A program made the position numbers and the translations under genes. Below the pieces are notes generated by a model, which had not been told where the DNA came from, did not search any database, and saw nothing but the letters and a program-made list of their open reading frames with translations. A stretch of DNA of 64,000 nucleotides, taken from assembly GCA_039621445.1 (NCBI GenBank), contig CP154955.1, positions 49,212,086 through 49,276,085 of the forward strand, given 5' to 3'. This stretch comes from Euglena gracilis (Eukaryota > Euglenida > Euglenophyceae > Euglenales). Positions 45,206 through 55,221 of the stretch are shown piece after piece. Positions within the stretch are counted from its first letter, which is position 1; each line of letters begins with the position of its first letter.

Positions 45206-45506
45206 GGCGAGGTCATCAAGATGTGGGCGCCGCTGCAGCGGCTGGTGGAGGAGACCCCCGAGGCGGTGGCGGGCCTCCTCAGCGTGGAGTCGGCGCTGGT
45301 CGCGAGGGGCCGCACGCTGCTGTCCTCCCGCATGCGGTCCCTCCGGCGCCTGCTGACCCCCAAGGCGCGGGCCAGGTGGCGGCGGCGCTGCAGGGCCCCG
45401 GGATCGGGCTGGCCCAGCTGGAGCAGGCGGTGGCGGAGGCCACCCACGAGATGTGGGTGGCTTTCGCGTGGAGGAGCGACAACCACATGATCCACCCCCA
45501 GATCGG
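45206..45506 (+). CDS. Second gene, exon c, with one frame break
   Basis: Starts GEVIKMWAPLQRLVEETPEA, continues SRMRSLRRLLTPKARARW in the frame from exon b, then stays protein-like only in the other frame (VAAALQGPGIGLAQLEQAVA, then EMWVAFAWRSDNHMIHPQI). The break lies between about 45365 and 45395 in GCGCGGGCCAGGTGG. Ends at donor GTATGT (45507). Probably helical. Function unknown. Confidence 0.5.
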
Positions 45507-45641
45507 TATGTGATTGTACTGGGGTCCTATGCAATTATGGTGTTATGCATGAGAACAGACATGTACACACGCACAGTGGATTGCATGCTGTTCTCTTGCA
45601 CAAGTGTAACTGTAATCACCTCCCTCACTGTTCCCTCACAG
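45507..45641 (+). other. Intron c of the second gene, 135 nt
   Basis: Donor GTATGT, acceptor TTCCCTCACAG, phase 1 (CAG ATC G-TG CAC). No GCGC palindrome in this one. Confidence 0.75.
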
Positions 45642-45735
45642 TGCACAACGCGGCGGAGAGGAGCCGCTTCAAGCGGACGATGCCCGTCGCCGCCCTGCAA
45701 GTGGGGCGACTGGGGTCGTGGACCTGGAGCCCACT
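45642..45735 (+). CDS. Second gene, exon d (left part), interrupted
   Basis: Reads HNAAERSRFKRTMPVAALQV in frame with exon c, then enters Gly/Pro-rich sequence at the insertion described next. Confidence 0.5.
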
Positions 45736-45739
45736 GGAG

Positions 45740-45955
45740 CCGAGGCCCCGGGGTCCGGGCCGGACCCAGAAAATTTTCATTGAAAATGGCCTTTTTCGGG
45801 CCCCTGGCGCCTTTGGCGTTGGGGTCGGAGGGGGGTGCCTGCTAGGGGCAGGCACCCCCCAAAACCCTACCCCCCCGGGGGGTCGGGTGCTATGGGGTGC
45901 CTGCCCCTAGCACCCCCCCCCCCGTGGGGTAGGCACCCGACTAAGCACAAGCCTG
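45740..45955. mobile_element. Hairpin-rich insertion inside exon d
   Basis: Carries CTGGCGCCTTTGGCG (a GGCGCC-type hairpin), a 13 bp stem GGGGGGTGCCTGC/GCAGGCACCCCCC at 45830-45860, and GGTGCTA...TAGCACC. Coding-like sequence stops before it and resumes after it in another frame. Ends are not resolved. Confidence 0.5.
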
Positions 45956-46149
45956 CCTGCCGGCCGTGGAATCGGAGATCGTGTCCAAAGAGGGCGGGGC
46001 CCTCCAGGAGGTGGTGGCGGCCAGACCAGCCGGGGAGGAGAAAAGAGTGTGGTGCCTGGTCTACAAGGCCGAGAGGGGGTGCCGGCGGAGGCCCTGGGGG
46101 CCGCAGTGGGCCTCGTCATCGTGGAGGTCACCCACAACACCGGCTCAGG
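45956..46149 (+). CDS. Second gene, exon d (right part), one further frame break
   Basis: Reads AVESEIVSKEGGALQEVVAA, EEKRVWCLVYKAE, then in another frame GVPAEALGAAVGLVIVEVTH. The break is around the AGAGGGGG run near 46072-46080. Function unknown. Confidence 0.45.
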
Positions 46150-46358
46150 GTTCTGTTTAATACAATCATTTTTTTTCAGTACACTGTTCCAGTCTTATTT
46201 GCGCATTTGCGCGCACCAAAATGAAAATCTCAGTTCTGACTGGCATCTTTGATCACATGTGGTTGCTTCATTCAGTATGTGACACATGTTTGTTGATGCG
46301 CGCACTTGCGCAAAAGTTATTATGTGCGCACTTGCGCAAATGAAATGACTCTGCGCAG
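46150..46358 (+). other. Probable intron in the second gene
   Basis: AT-rich, with three palindromes (about 46197-46216, 46297-46315 and 46323-46341). Acceptor candidate CTGCGCAG at 46351-46358. Confidence 0.4.
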
Positions 46359-46455
46359 CATGTGCCAGCTGAAACAGAATCCTGCCTCCTCCTGTCCGAG
46401 CAGGTCAAGCGCCTGGCTGGGGTGTGGACACTGATTGACTCAGTTGTAGTGGTTG
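46359..46455 (+). CDS. Second gene, small exon e (candidate)
   Basis: Reads HVPAETESCLLLSEQVKRLA, then GVWTLIDSVVVVG without a stop. No ATG. Supported by the acceptor before it and by composition. The donor is unclear. Confidence 0.35.
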
Positions 46456-46602
46456 GCATTTCATATCATATCATATCTGGTGCGGGAAGGTCCCCAGTGC
46501 CCAGCGGTCGTGTGTGAATGCATTCAGTCGTTTTATTTGCGCAATTGCACCCAACTTTTTCGAAATCAGGTTTTTTTTTATGTCTGTCTGGCTCCCTTGT
46601 AG
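46456..46602 (+). other. Probable intron in the second gene
   Basis: Contains a TTTGCGCAATTGCACCC half-palindrome (about 46537) and ends in GGCTCCCTTGTAG. Confidence 0.4.
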
Positions 46603-47944
46603 GTGCTGCCGACACCTACAAGTACCTGCCAGCTGACCAAATAGCAAGGTGGAGTGGGACGTGGAGTCCAGCTGCAGGGTGGGGCTGCACTGGCTCTGCG
46701 TGGAGTGGCTGTGGCGGAGGGTGGTGCGGCGGATGGAGGCGGCCAACGCCATGGTGATCCAGACCGCCGATACGGTGGTGGCGGCCCGGGTGGCGGCCTG
46801 GGCAGCCAAGCCGCCCAAGGTGCTTGTGGTGGTGGAGGACTCCGCCAGTGGCCTGGAGGACGTCGCCCAGACCAAGGGTAACACGGTGACGCTGCCCCGA
46901 CCCGTCACCTCCGCCATGCTGCCGCCGCTGCTGGCGGCCCTGGAGGCGGGGGACCCCCTGTGGGTCCCCCTGGAGAACGCCGCCCTGCAGGACAAGCTCC
47001 GCCTGACGGTTGAGGAGGCGGGGCGAAGGGCGGAGGAGTCCGAGGAGCGGCGCCGCCAGACCAAGCTGCGGCAGGAGGAATGCCGCCTGCAGAAGCTGGA
47101 GCAGCGCCAGAAGGAGGGGGGTGACAAGAAGAAGAAGCGTCGGAAGAAGGCCGTGGAGAAGGAGCCCAGCAGGCCCCCACCCCCCAAGGCCCGACGGGAG
47201 GAGGCCGAGGAGGTGGACAGCCCAGAGGAGGGCAGTGCTGTGGAAATGACCGCCCCCGGCCGGGAGACCCCGGAGCTGACCCCACCCGCCAGCCAGCCTG
47301 AGGAGGCCAGCCAGATTATCGTGCCGCCGCCGGTGGCCCAGCCCAGCCGTCACCCAGAGGCGGAGGATAGCAGCAGCAGCAGCAGCGACACCTCCGACAG
47401 CTCCTTGCCGGTCGCCAGCGAAGCTCCCGCAGCCCCAGCAGGAGGAGGACACCATCGAGGAGATCACCCCCGGGTTCAGGAAGCCAGAGCCCCAGAAGGG
47501 GAAGGAGAAGAAGGGGGAGGAGAAGGTGGAGGAGAAGGAGGAGGGGAGGGGAAGGGGAAGGGCAAGGGCAAAGGAAAGGAGGACACCAGGTGGAAGGCGG
47601 CGGGGCTGATCCGTCCACCCAGACCGGGAGAAGCCTTCAAGGGCCCGAAGTCCTGGCACCTCCTTGACCCGAAGAAGTACCCGGGGATGAAGCCGATGAT
47701 CGAGGGGGCCAAGGCCAGGGTGGCGGCGGAGGCAGCAGCGGCGTCGCAGGCAGCGGCGGCCGCAGCGCCAGTGCCGGAGGAGGCGGAGCCCGAAGAGGAG
47801 GACGCCCCGGCACCGCCACCACCACGACCAGCCCCGGCCGCGGCGCCCAGGAGCACCGTCCGTCGTGGGCTGCTGAAGCCCGGCGGCAAGCCAGCGGCCG
47901 CCCCGGAGAACCTCGCCAAGCTGCTCTCCAAGCACAAGAAATGA
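46603..47944 (+). CDS. Second gene, last exon f: charged, low-complexity C-terminal region
   Basis: After the acceptor at 46602 it reads AADTYKYLPADQIA, and one base is missing near 46645 before KVEWDVESSCRVGLHW. The main frame then runs 431 codons from 46649 to TGA 47942. Parts: a helical start (WLWRRVVRRMEAANAMVI), PPKVLVVVEDSASGLEDVAQ, a Lys/Glu/Arg coiled coil (LQDKLRLTVEEAGRRAEE), a basic patch (KKKKRRKKAVEKEP, nuclear-localisation-like), Pro/Glu-rich linkers, a Ser run, and a tail ending ENLAKLLSKHKK. Between about 47430 and 47550 another frame is more plausible (EEDTIEEITPGFRKPEPQKG, KEKKGEEKVEEKEEG), implying two compensating slips. Intrinsically disordered and nucleic-acid binding is a reasonable guess, not shown. 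Confidence 0.55.
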
Positions 47945-48035
47945 GACTGGCTGTGGGCTGTCTCCTCAGTTTCTTTTTCTGTCTGTTCTCTTCCCTCTTC
48001 ATTCTGTCCCCCTTATCTTTTTTCATTAAAATTAT

Positions 48036-48190
48036 GTTGATGCGCGCATTTGCGCAAATGTTTCTGCTTCAAATGTTACACCCTCTCAATCCCCTCCTGG
48101 CCATGGGATGTCCCCTCTCAGATTCTCATTCCACTCTCATTCCAAATAAAGAATTCATCTTTATGTTGATGCGCGCAATTGCGCAAGTAA
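48036..48190. repeat. Two GCGC palindromes in the 3' flank
   Basis: TTGATGCGCGCATTTGCGCA at 48037-48056 and TTGATGCGCGCAATTGCGCA at 48166-48185, both in the minus orientation of the consensus. AATAAAG at about 48145 could be a polyadenylation signal for the upstream gene. Confidence 0.7.
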
Positions 48191-48214
48191 AATGCACACT
48201 TTGTTATTTTGTAG

Positions 48215-48335
48215 TTTGGATGCCGGCTGGAGACGGTGCCCCACTGCCGTGGTGAACGTGTACACCACCCCCGCCGACCACCCCCCCGTCTATGTCATCC
48301 CCATGCCCTCTACCCTGCCGGGGGGTGGACTTATT
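48215..48335 (+). CDS. Candidate small exon downstream of the second gene
   Basis: Acceptor TTGTTATTTTGTAG precedes a stop-free frame reading LDAGWRRCPTAVVNVYTTPA, then DHPPVYVIPMPSTLPGG. GC-rich and protein-like, with no ATG and no clear donor. It would belong to another transcript of the large element or an alternative 3' end. Confidence 0.3.
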
Positions 48336-49304
48336 TTTTTTGGGGGGTTGGTGTGACCTGCACACCCCCTCTCGTGGCTGCAGCCCCCTCTCGTGCCGTG
48401 CTGTCCCTCTCACCCGTGTCGCAAAAAAAACCCCCTCGCTAAGTCCCACCGCCCACTCACAACCAGCGCGGCGGAGTGCGGGGCGGATCCTCATCCTGTT
48501 CAGTCCGGCCGGGCGACAAGCATATCCCGCCCGCCGGGGGTTTGTTTGCCAGTTTTCTTTTTTTGTTTTCTGTGTGGTCTTCTCATCCCCATCTCTTTTC
48601 AACTTCTGGTTCTTCAAATGGCACCCCTCTCATACCCTGGCACGCACACCATCGTACGTTTTATTTGCGCAATTGCGCACATCAACATCAATCGCCAGTT
48701 TTTGTGCCTCACAAAAACCCCAAGGTCAAAGTCCTGGGTTGCACGCATGCAAGCCAATGTATATTGTAAACCAAGTCCCCACTGACAACCCCTGCGGGTG
48801 TCTCACCCCACCGCCCTGCCCGCCGCACATCACCCCTGCACACCCTCTGCACCATCACACCTCTGCACCCTGGACCCCTCCTCCCCCTACCCCCTGCACA
48901 CCGTACCCAAGGACCCGCACCCCTCCCAGAGCCCTGCCACCCTTTCCCCTGCTTTCCTTACAAATCAACAATTCACAAGTCCCAAGGGTCAAAATAGCAG
49001 TAGGTACTCCGAGGCACCGGAACACACTGCCGGCGACACCACATTCCCAAAAAAGGCCCTGCGCACTCGCCGGGCAGGGTCCCGGTCTCAAGGGGCTTTT
49101 TTCACTTTTTTTTTTCAGTGTGGGTGGGCAAGGTCCCGGGGGTTTGGGCCCACAGAGTCCGCCAGGACAGCCCTCAAAATCACTGTTTTTTGCCAAAGTC
49201 CCGGGGTCACTCCACCAAAACCAAAAAATTGATTCGTTTTTGCCCTTGCTTGCCGGCGTGTCTCTTCGTCCCCTGGACCTTCATCGCCGGAATCAAAAAA
49301 CTCG
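48336..49304 (+). other. Right non-coding arm of the large element
   Basis: C-rich mixed sequence with a TTTGCGCAATTGCGCACATC palindrome at 48664. A 345-codon frame (48292-49329) crosses that palindrome and Pro-rich low-complexity sequence, and I do not support it. Confidence 0.4.
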
Positions 49305-49367
49305 GGGATTTGCACATATGCGCAAATAAAAAGTAAAACCCTTAAGTGCGAATTAGGCTGCCTAAGT
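49305..49367 (-). repeat. Right terminal inverted repeat of the large element
   Basis: Inverse of 38451-38514: CTTAAGTGCGAATTAGGC then TGCCTAAGT at the tip. Confidence 0.7.
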
Positions 49368-49370
49368 TCC

Positions 49371-49899
49371 ACAAGTGAGACCATTCCCCCACCTGGCCAA
49401 GACCCGACAATGGGTCCCCCTGAACCTGCCAGGCTAAAAACCCAGAACACGTTTTGGCAAACTCCCCGCCGGGACTGGACTAATGGAGGAGCGCCGAGCT
49501 ACGGGTCATCAGTGGGGCATGGGAGGTATGCACCCCCATGCCAGCATTGCACCTTGCGACGCTGACCTTGCGAAGCAGCGGCCAGCACAGATTCCTCATG
49601 AACGCATGCTCATGAACCACAATGTCATTGCAAGGGACAACAACAAAATTGATGTTTGTTTGCTCAATTGCGCAAACCGTCATCAATTTTTTGGCATATA
49701 TTCTGTGCTTTGATGTATGGGTAGAAGGGGGTACCCCCGGAGGGGGTCCGGCCGACCCTAGGGGAGGACACCCAGACCCCCCCAAAACCCCCAAAAGGGT
49801 TTCATTTTTTGCCTTATTGACAAATTTTTTTGCTCCAAAATGCCTGAAATGGCATCTTTGGCCAATTTTGGGGCTACTATCCTGTGGAAAAAAACCTTA
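49371..49899. other. Gene-free spacer
   Basis: Holds a TCAATTGCGCAAAC half-palindrome near 49663 and C/G tracts. Ends at the TA (49898-49899) flanking the next element. Confidence 0.35.
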
Positions 49900-50347
49900 C
49901 CCTCCAGAAAATAAGTCCAGGTTTTATTTGTTAGGTCCGTTGCTGGTAACCTCCAGGGGGTAACCTCTATTGGGGGGGGGTCTTATTTTTGAGTTTTTTC
50001 TTGACCAACCCGGGCTCAGGTTCCCAAAGACACTAATTTTCCTTTAGCACTTCGCGCCATATGCGTTGACATTAACCATGTTTTTTGCACTTCAAAAATC
50101 TGAAATTTTTTGAAACTTCATCCTTCTTGTGTATGAAATTGGGGGTTTTGGCGATTTTTCAGGGAAAATCCTCTCCGTCTCCAGTGCTTCGCACTGTCAG
50201 GGGGGTCTTATTTGGGGTGGTCTTATTTTGCATTTTTGCTCGATTGGCCCACCGGGGTCTTATTTTGGGAGGGGGTCTTATTTGGCGGGGTTTAGGGTTG
50301 GCTTCTATTCAGGGGACTATTATTTGGGGGAGGGCTTAAATTGGGGG
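49900..50347 (+). mobile_element. Miniature element family A, 448 bp, TA on both sides
   Basis: TA at 49898-49899 and 50348-50349. Same internal order as 6848-7320: GGTCCGTTGCTGGTAACCTC, GGTTCCCAAAGACAC, GCACTTCGCGCC, TTTTTTGCACTTCAAAAATC, TTTCAGGGAAAAT, GTGCTTCGCACTGTC, then GGGGTCTTATTT repeats. Confidence 0.7.
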
Positions 50348-50349
50348 TA

Positions 50350-50860
<511 letters not shown>

Positions 50861-50893
50861 GACACAGCACAGGCTGATGGCAGATATTAAATA

Positions 50894-50998
50894 TCCCCCC
50901 CCCTTGCCCACCGACTGGGTTTCTACAACCCCCGACTGGGGTCATACACACCCCAGGACCTGCAACCCCTGACCGGGGGGGGTCGTAATACTTCCCCC
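50894..50998. repeat. Family D partial copy
   Basis: TA (50892-50893) precedes TCCCCCCCCCTTGCC. CGACTGGGTTTCTACAACC and CCTGCAACCCCTGACCGGGG then GTCGTAATA follow. The right end is lost. Confidence 0.5.
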
Positions 50999-51654
50999 CA
51001 AAATTTCCTTGTCACCGACCTACACATCACACACCTACGCACCCCTGACCTACAACCTGGCTGCTTGGCAACCTAGCTACCTACATCTACCTGGCTGGCA
51101 GATGGGCGTGGTCGGTGGGCAAAGGGGGGGGGGGGTAGCTGAGAAATAGCAGCATTGAAAGTCATATAAACGTCCATCAAAATCATTCATCGGTCATCAG
51201 ATCAGAAGCATTTTTTTAAAAAAAAATATGTGTGATGTGTGATTGTGGCCAGGAGCCCAGTTTTCCTTTTGTTGCTGATCGGTGCATGGAAACGCACTCA
51301 AACATGTGCTGTCACTGCACTTCCCATCCTTCCTCCGGTTACCCCCACCCTCAAATATGTCCACGACGGCAGACATGCGGCCCCCACCACCCACAGAGGG
51401 AAACCTGGGGGATGAGGCAAAGCGTGGGGTATCGGGGTACGGAGGGGTCCAGAACAGGCAAAGCGCGGCGAGGGCCACACAGCAGGCTGGCCAAGACAGC
51501 GGGGGCACACTGTGGGGCAGTGAAAAGCCCCCGCCGTGGCGACGGGAGGGGGGGGCCAGCACAGGAGGCATGGCGGGCCATGGCACTGCGCCGCCATGGA
51601 GCCAAGTTAGCCTGGGGCCCAAAGCGGAATTCGGATCAAGGTCTGCGGGCTCGG
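50999..51654. other. Gene-free spacer
   Basis: Mixed sequence with short CTACCTA repeats (51060-51095). Overlapping frames of 145 and 126 codons at 51232-51669 show no recognisable domain or splice-site support. Confidence 0.35.
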
Positions 51655-51797
51655 GGACCTGAAAAATGATATCTTTTATGTGGCCTGGGTCGTTCAAGAA
51701 AAATCCCAAAAATAAGACCCCCCAACCCCCCCTGGAGGTTTACGGCAACGGACCCAAAGATAAAAAACTGGGACTTATTTTTGGGGGGGGGGTTAGG
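51655..51797 (-). repeat. Family A partial copy, reverse
   Basis: Only the G-run-proximal half is present: AAAATAAGACCCCCC, GGTTTACGGCAACGGACCC and CTTATTTTTGGGG then TTA. Confidence 0.6.
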
Positions 51798-52260
51798 CCT
51801 TTTCTACAGTGTGACAGAATAAAAGCCCCAAAATTAGCCAAAAATGCCATTTTAGACGCTGTTGAGAGAAGTGAAGCACTGGGGGGTCAGAAAGCATGGG
51901 CGTCCGATATGGGGGCAGGCACAGGGAAATGTTTTTGTGTTCGGTGAATGCCGCAGCCAGGCTTCTTTTTAAGCCCCCCGGGGGGGGGGAGGGGGGGGTC
52001 CCCCCACCCACCCAGGGTGGCGCGGGACCCCCCCCCGGGGGGGGGGGGGGGGGGGGGGGGGGGGACCCCCCCAAAATCGGGCCCGTTAAAGGCAATTTTC
52101 AAAAAATTTCGGCGCTTCGCGCCGAAAAGGTATACCCAGCGCCTCCGGCGCGGGACCCCCCCCCCCCGGGGGGGGGGGTCCAGCCCGGCACCCCCCGACC
52201 CCCCCCGCGCCCCCCGGGGGGGGGGGGGGTCAGGTGACTTAAAAAGAAGCCTGGCCGCAG
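51798..52260. other. Extreme G/C homopolymer composite
   Basis: Includes a G run of about 25-30 near 52037-52064 and a TTTCGGCGC-TTC-GCGCCGAAA hairpin (52107-52128). Several C-run/G-run palindromes touch one another. Confidence 0.6.
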
Positions 52261-52753
52261 CAATGTTCAACGGAATGAAACAGGAAACCTGGCTCCAATT
52301 ATTATCTCACAACTAATTTCATTTTGACTGTGTTGCCGCTATCATGTAAAATGGAACAGTGAGTGTTGAGTATAATTCCTGGGGTGCAGGGGGTGCCTTG
52401 CACCCCCGGGTTGAAGAGTGTCGATCCACACAACTTTTACCAACCAGGGTGTGACGTAGAGCTGAGCTCTTTAGCAGACCACCCCGGCCCGGCCCGGCCC
52501 GGCCCGGCCTGGCCCGGATGGCGGCTCGGCCGGCTGCCCAGCCTGGGCCGGGGCCGGGGGGTTGAAAAACGCTCATTTTTGGCTCAAAAAAACTTTTTCT
52601 GGGTCCGGGAGGGCAAAAAACATCGCTTTGGGAAATTTTTTTTCGATTTTTTTTGACCCGAAAAAGACCCAAAGTCCATAGGATTCGGGCCCAGAACGGG
52701 GGGCCGGGGTCAAAAAAACACTCATTTTGGCCCGGGTCGGAAAAATTTTATGC
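52261..52753. other. Gene-free spacer
   Basis: CCGGC pentanucleotide tandem at 52484-52518. No gene. Confidence 0.4.
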
Positions 52754-52803
52754 GCTCAAAAACACTTTTTTTGATGTTCTAAAGTGAAAAAGTGTTTTTG
52801 AGC
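52754..52803. repeat. 17 bp perfect stem-loop
   Basis: GCTCAAAAACACTTTTT at the left and AAAAAGTGTTTTTGAGC at the right, 16 nt loop. Confidence 0.85.
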
Positions 52804-52988
52804 AAATTTTTTTTTCAAAATTTTGGGTCCCGACCTGCCTCCTGACCCCCCTTGCCCAGCCGCCCTCGGACCCCCGCAGGGGTCCCCGAATACCCAAAAC
52901 TGGCCCAAAATCGCACAACCAGGCCCCGGGAACCTCAAAAAACGGTCAAACCCACCCCCTAAACCTAATGATTGACCCCCTGGTTTCT

Positions 52989-53139
52989 GGTTTGGGTCCC
53001 AACTCCTCGTCTAGCCCGAGATACGGCCAATTTACGGTTTCGGGCCCCGAACAGGCCCGAAATGGCCAAAACTGGCAAAACTGGCCCAAAACCACAAAGT
53101 GACCGTATCTCGGGCTCGGCGAGGAGTTGGCCCAAGCCG
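52989..53139. mobile_element. Foldback repeat, about 150 bp
   Basis: Left CCAACTCCTCGTCTAGCCCG then AGATACGG; right CCGTATCTCGGGCTCGGCGA then GGAGTTGG. Arms of about 45-50 bp with a few mismatches and a 50 bp loop. Confidence 0.8.
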
Positions 53140-53696
53140 CGCATACCGATCGATGGGGCGTCCCAAAGTTGTTAAATGAGGTCCCCCTCCACTTTCCCGC
53201 AACTCCGCAGCGTTTTCGAGATATTTTGAATTTTTCGATTCTTTGACCCCAAATTGCCCCTGAAATTTTCCAGAAAAAAAAAGGTAGACAACTTTTTTTG
53301 CTTGGGCCATATCTCCGTACTGGCGTGGAGTTGGGGGTAACCCGAGGGCTCTGGTGAAACTTGGGATCCTCTCCTAACCTATAGGCTATTAACTTTTCGG
53401 CCCCGGAAATCCAATCACATCGATCATCCTCGGGTGCCCAGACCTACTTGGGGGGGGTCAGGGGGGGGCGTGGGGGGGGGGTGGTAAGTTTCGCTCTTAC
53501 TCTAAAGAGATAAGAGCTCAGCGACCCCCTCTTCCCAGAGGTCACTTCCATTCACTTTTGAAAAACCAGCCAGTCAGTACCCAAGGGAAGGGTTAGCCAT
53601 TCTGGAAATGCAAGGAAAAATTTTGTCTTGCGTTTTCTTTTTTTTCCCTTCAGCCTTCAATCATTTTTGCGGTTTTTTTGTCACCCCCCCCCCCTC
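53140..53696. other. Gene-free spacer
   Basis: No recognised feature beyond G runs near 53450-53480. Confidence 0.35.
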
Positions 53697-53797
53697 CTTA
53701 GGGGGGGTTGGACCAAAAACCAGTCAATCACTCTGCAAAACCCAGTCACCCGCCTCCCCCGTCGAGGGGGGGGAGTCGGCCAGTGACTAATCAATTG
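53697..53797 (+). repeat. Dispersed repeat family O, copy 1
   Basis: AAAAACCAGTCAATCACTCT and GGGGGGAGTCGGCCAGTGAC are the inverse of 62643-62741. Confidence 0.6.
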
Positions 53798-54039
53798 AAT
53801 GGTCCGTTCGCTCAAGAGGAAACTTCCCAGATCATAAATCTCACGCTTCTGGGAATTGGCAGGAGAAATGCCATGCCACGCTACGGAGCAGGAGAAAGAC
53901 GAAGTCAACAATAATGGGGTCATGTGGGGGTGTGGAGCCTTGATCAGGCTTTTGGGACCGAGAAGCTGGGTGGGTGACAGGGGGCCTTCGCGAAGGTTAG
54001 ATCAGAGGCCGCTAGATGACTGTCCACCTTCCGTTCCCT
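53798..54039. other. Spacer
   Basis: No recognised feature. Confidence 0.3.
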
Positions 54040-54200
54040 GGGCCCGGGCCATGATTGAAGGTAAAGCTGGCGAGGGGGGGGCAACCCCAGGGGCCAAATT
54101 TGAATATTAAGAATTTTGGTGGGCCATGCACAGAATAAGCCAAAACCCTTAAATTGGGGGGCCAAGGCTTGCATGTAAGGAGCTGCAAGCGCCTGGGGGG
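54040..54200 (+). repeat. Dispersed repeat family B
   Basis: GGCCATGATTGAAGG(T)AAA, GGGCCAAATTTGAATATTAA, GGTGGGCCATGCACA and GCATGTAAGGAGC. Confidence 0.65.
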
Positions 54201-55069
54201 AGGTATGTTCAAGACCTCCGAACAAGTGCCGCCACAGGGGAGGGCTTTTGTTCCTCCCCTGGAGCCAAAATTACTCACCACTTTAACGTCGCATGCCACT
54301 CCCTGGCATCACTGGTCAGACATTATGGGAAAGCAGCAACACGCCGGCAACTCTCGGAATTGTTGTTCTCAAAACCCTGATGTCCAAAATAAAGAAAACC
54401 TATCGACGGAAACCGTGTGTTTCGGTCTGGGCCACAAAAGCCCCCCCCCCCCCAAGATGCTGCACTGGAGCAAAAGCCTGTCTTTGACCTACACCTTGCC
54501 TGCCCTGTCAACACACTTCACGCAGGAGGGGGCGACAAAGAAGGGTCAGGCCTTTGCTTCAGGACCCCTGGGTCCCCTGGATTGGAAAAAAGCCGCTGGG
54601 TGGACATATCCCTGGGAGGGGGGGGTCGCGGGCATTGGAAACCATTTTCTTTTGCTGATTTTGTTCCAAATAAAACCTCAAAAATGCCAAAATTTGGGCC
54701 ATTTTGGCAGGCTTTAAGGGCCAAAAATATCACACACGTCAGCCGAGGCTGCTAGCAGCCCCCCCCCCCCCCCCCCAGGGGGGGAAAATTGGACTGGCCT
54801 GCTTTGGATTACTTGCAGTCCAGCTCCCCCATGGGGGGTCCCTAAGCAGAGGTCTGGTGGGGGCCGGCCGTGGGCTAGTCCCCGGCCGTGGGGATACAAG
54901 CTAAGGGGACGGATTGGGGAGGGGAATGACTTGCGGGGGCGGTAGGGGTGGAAGTTGCGGGTTTGGGGCCGGCTGTGCGGTGGTGCAGCGCGGGGAAGAG
55001 GGCGGGATCTGCAACTTGTGAGGAATCTCACCCCCAGGTTTGGCAAATTTCCCTTTCCTGCCTTCCAAT
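54201..55069. other. Gene-free spacer
   Basis: C runs at 54432 and 54757-54776. A 187-codon frame (54154-54717) starts inside family B and has no domain. Confidence 0.35.
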
Positions 55070-55157
55070 GTGTGTGTGTGTGTGTGTGTGTCTTGCGTGT
55101 GTGTGGGTGTGTGTTGTGTGAGTGGTGTGTTGTGTGAGTGCATGTACGTTGTGTGTG

Positions 55158-55208
<51 letters not shown>

Positions 55209-55221
55209 TGTGTGTGTGTGT
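55070..55221. repeat. (TG)n microsatellite with slips
   Basis: About 150 bp of TG with TTGTG interruptions. Confidence 0.96.

Larger units (their letters stand above)
38451..49367 (+). mobile_element. Large TIR-bounded element, 10.9 kb, with intron-containing GC-rich genes
   Basis: Inverted ends of about 62 bp share ACTTAGGC(G/A)GCC, then AATTCGCACTTAAGGGTTTT, then ATTTGCGCAT. Possible 3 bp target duplication TCC (38448-38450 and 49368-49370), weak because so short. Inside, every supported exon is on the plus strand and very GC-rich, while introns and spacers are AT-rich and studded with TTGCGCAATTGCGC-type palindromes. No reverse transcriptase, DnaB/polymerase or integrase motif was recognised. 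A DDE-type transposase is conceivable from two Asp-containing motifs in the first gene group. The end sequence recurs at 56879 and 63347, so it is repetitive. I do not recognise the family. Confidence 0.6.

Noticed and set aside
46603-47944. Collagen-like, histone-like or ribosomal-protein identity for the Lys/Pro/Ala-rich C-terminal exon
   Set aside because: Composition alone suggests such families. No family motif is present, and the frame is broken in two places.
48292-49329. 345-codon plus-strand frame at the right end of the large element
   Set aside because: It crosses a GCGC palindrome and Pro-rich low-complexity sequence and reaches into the terminal inverted repeat. Composition is not like the GC-rich exons.
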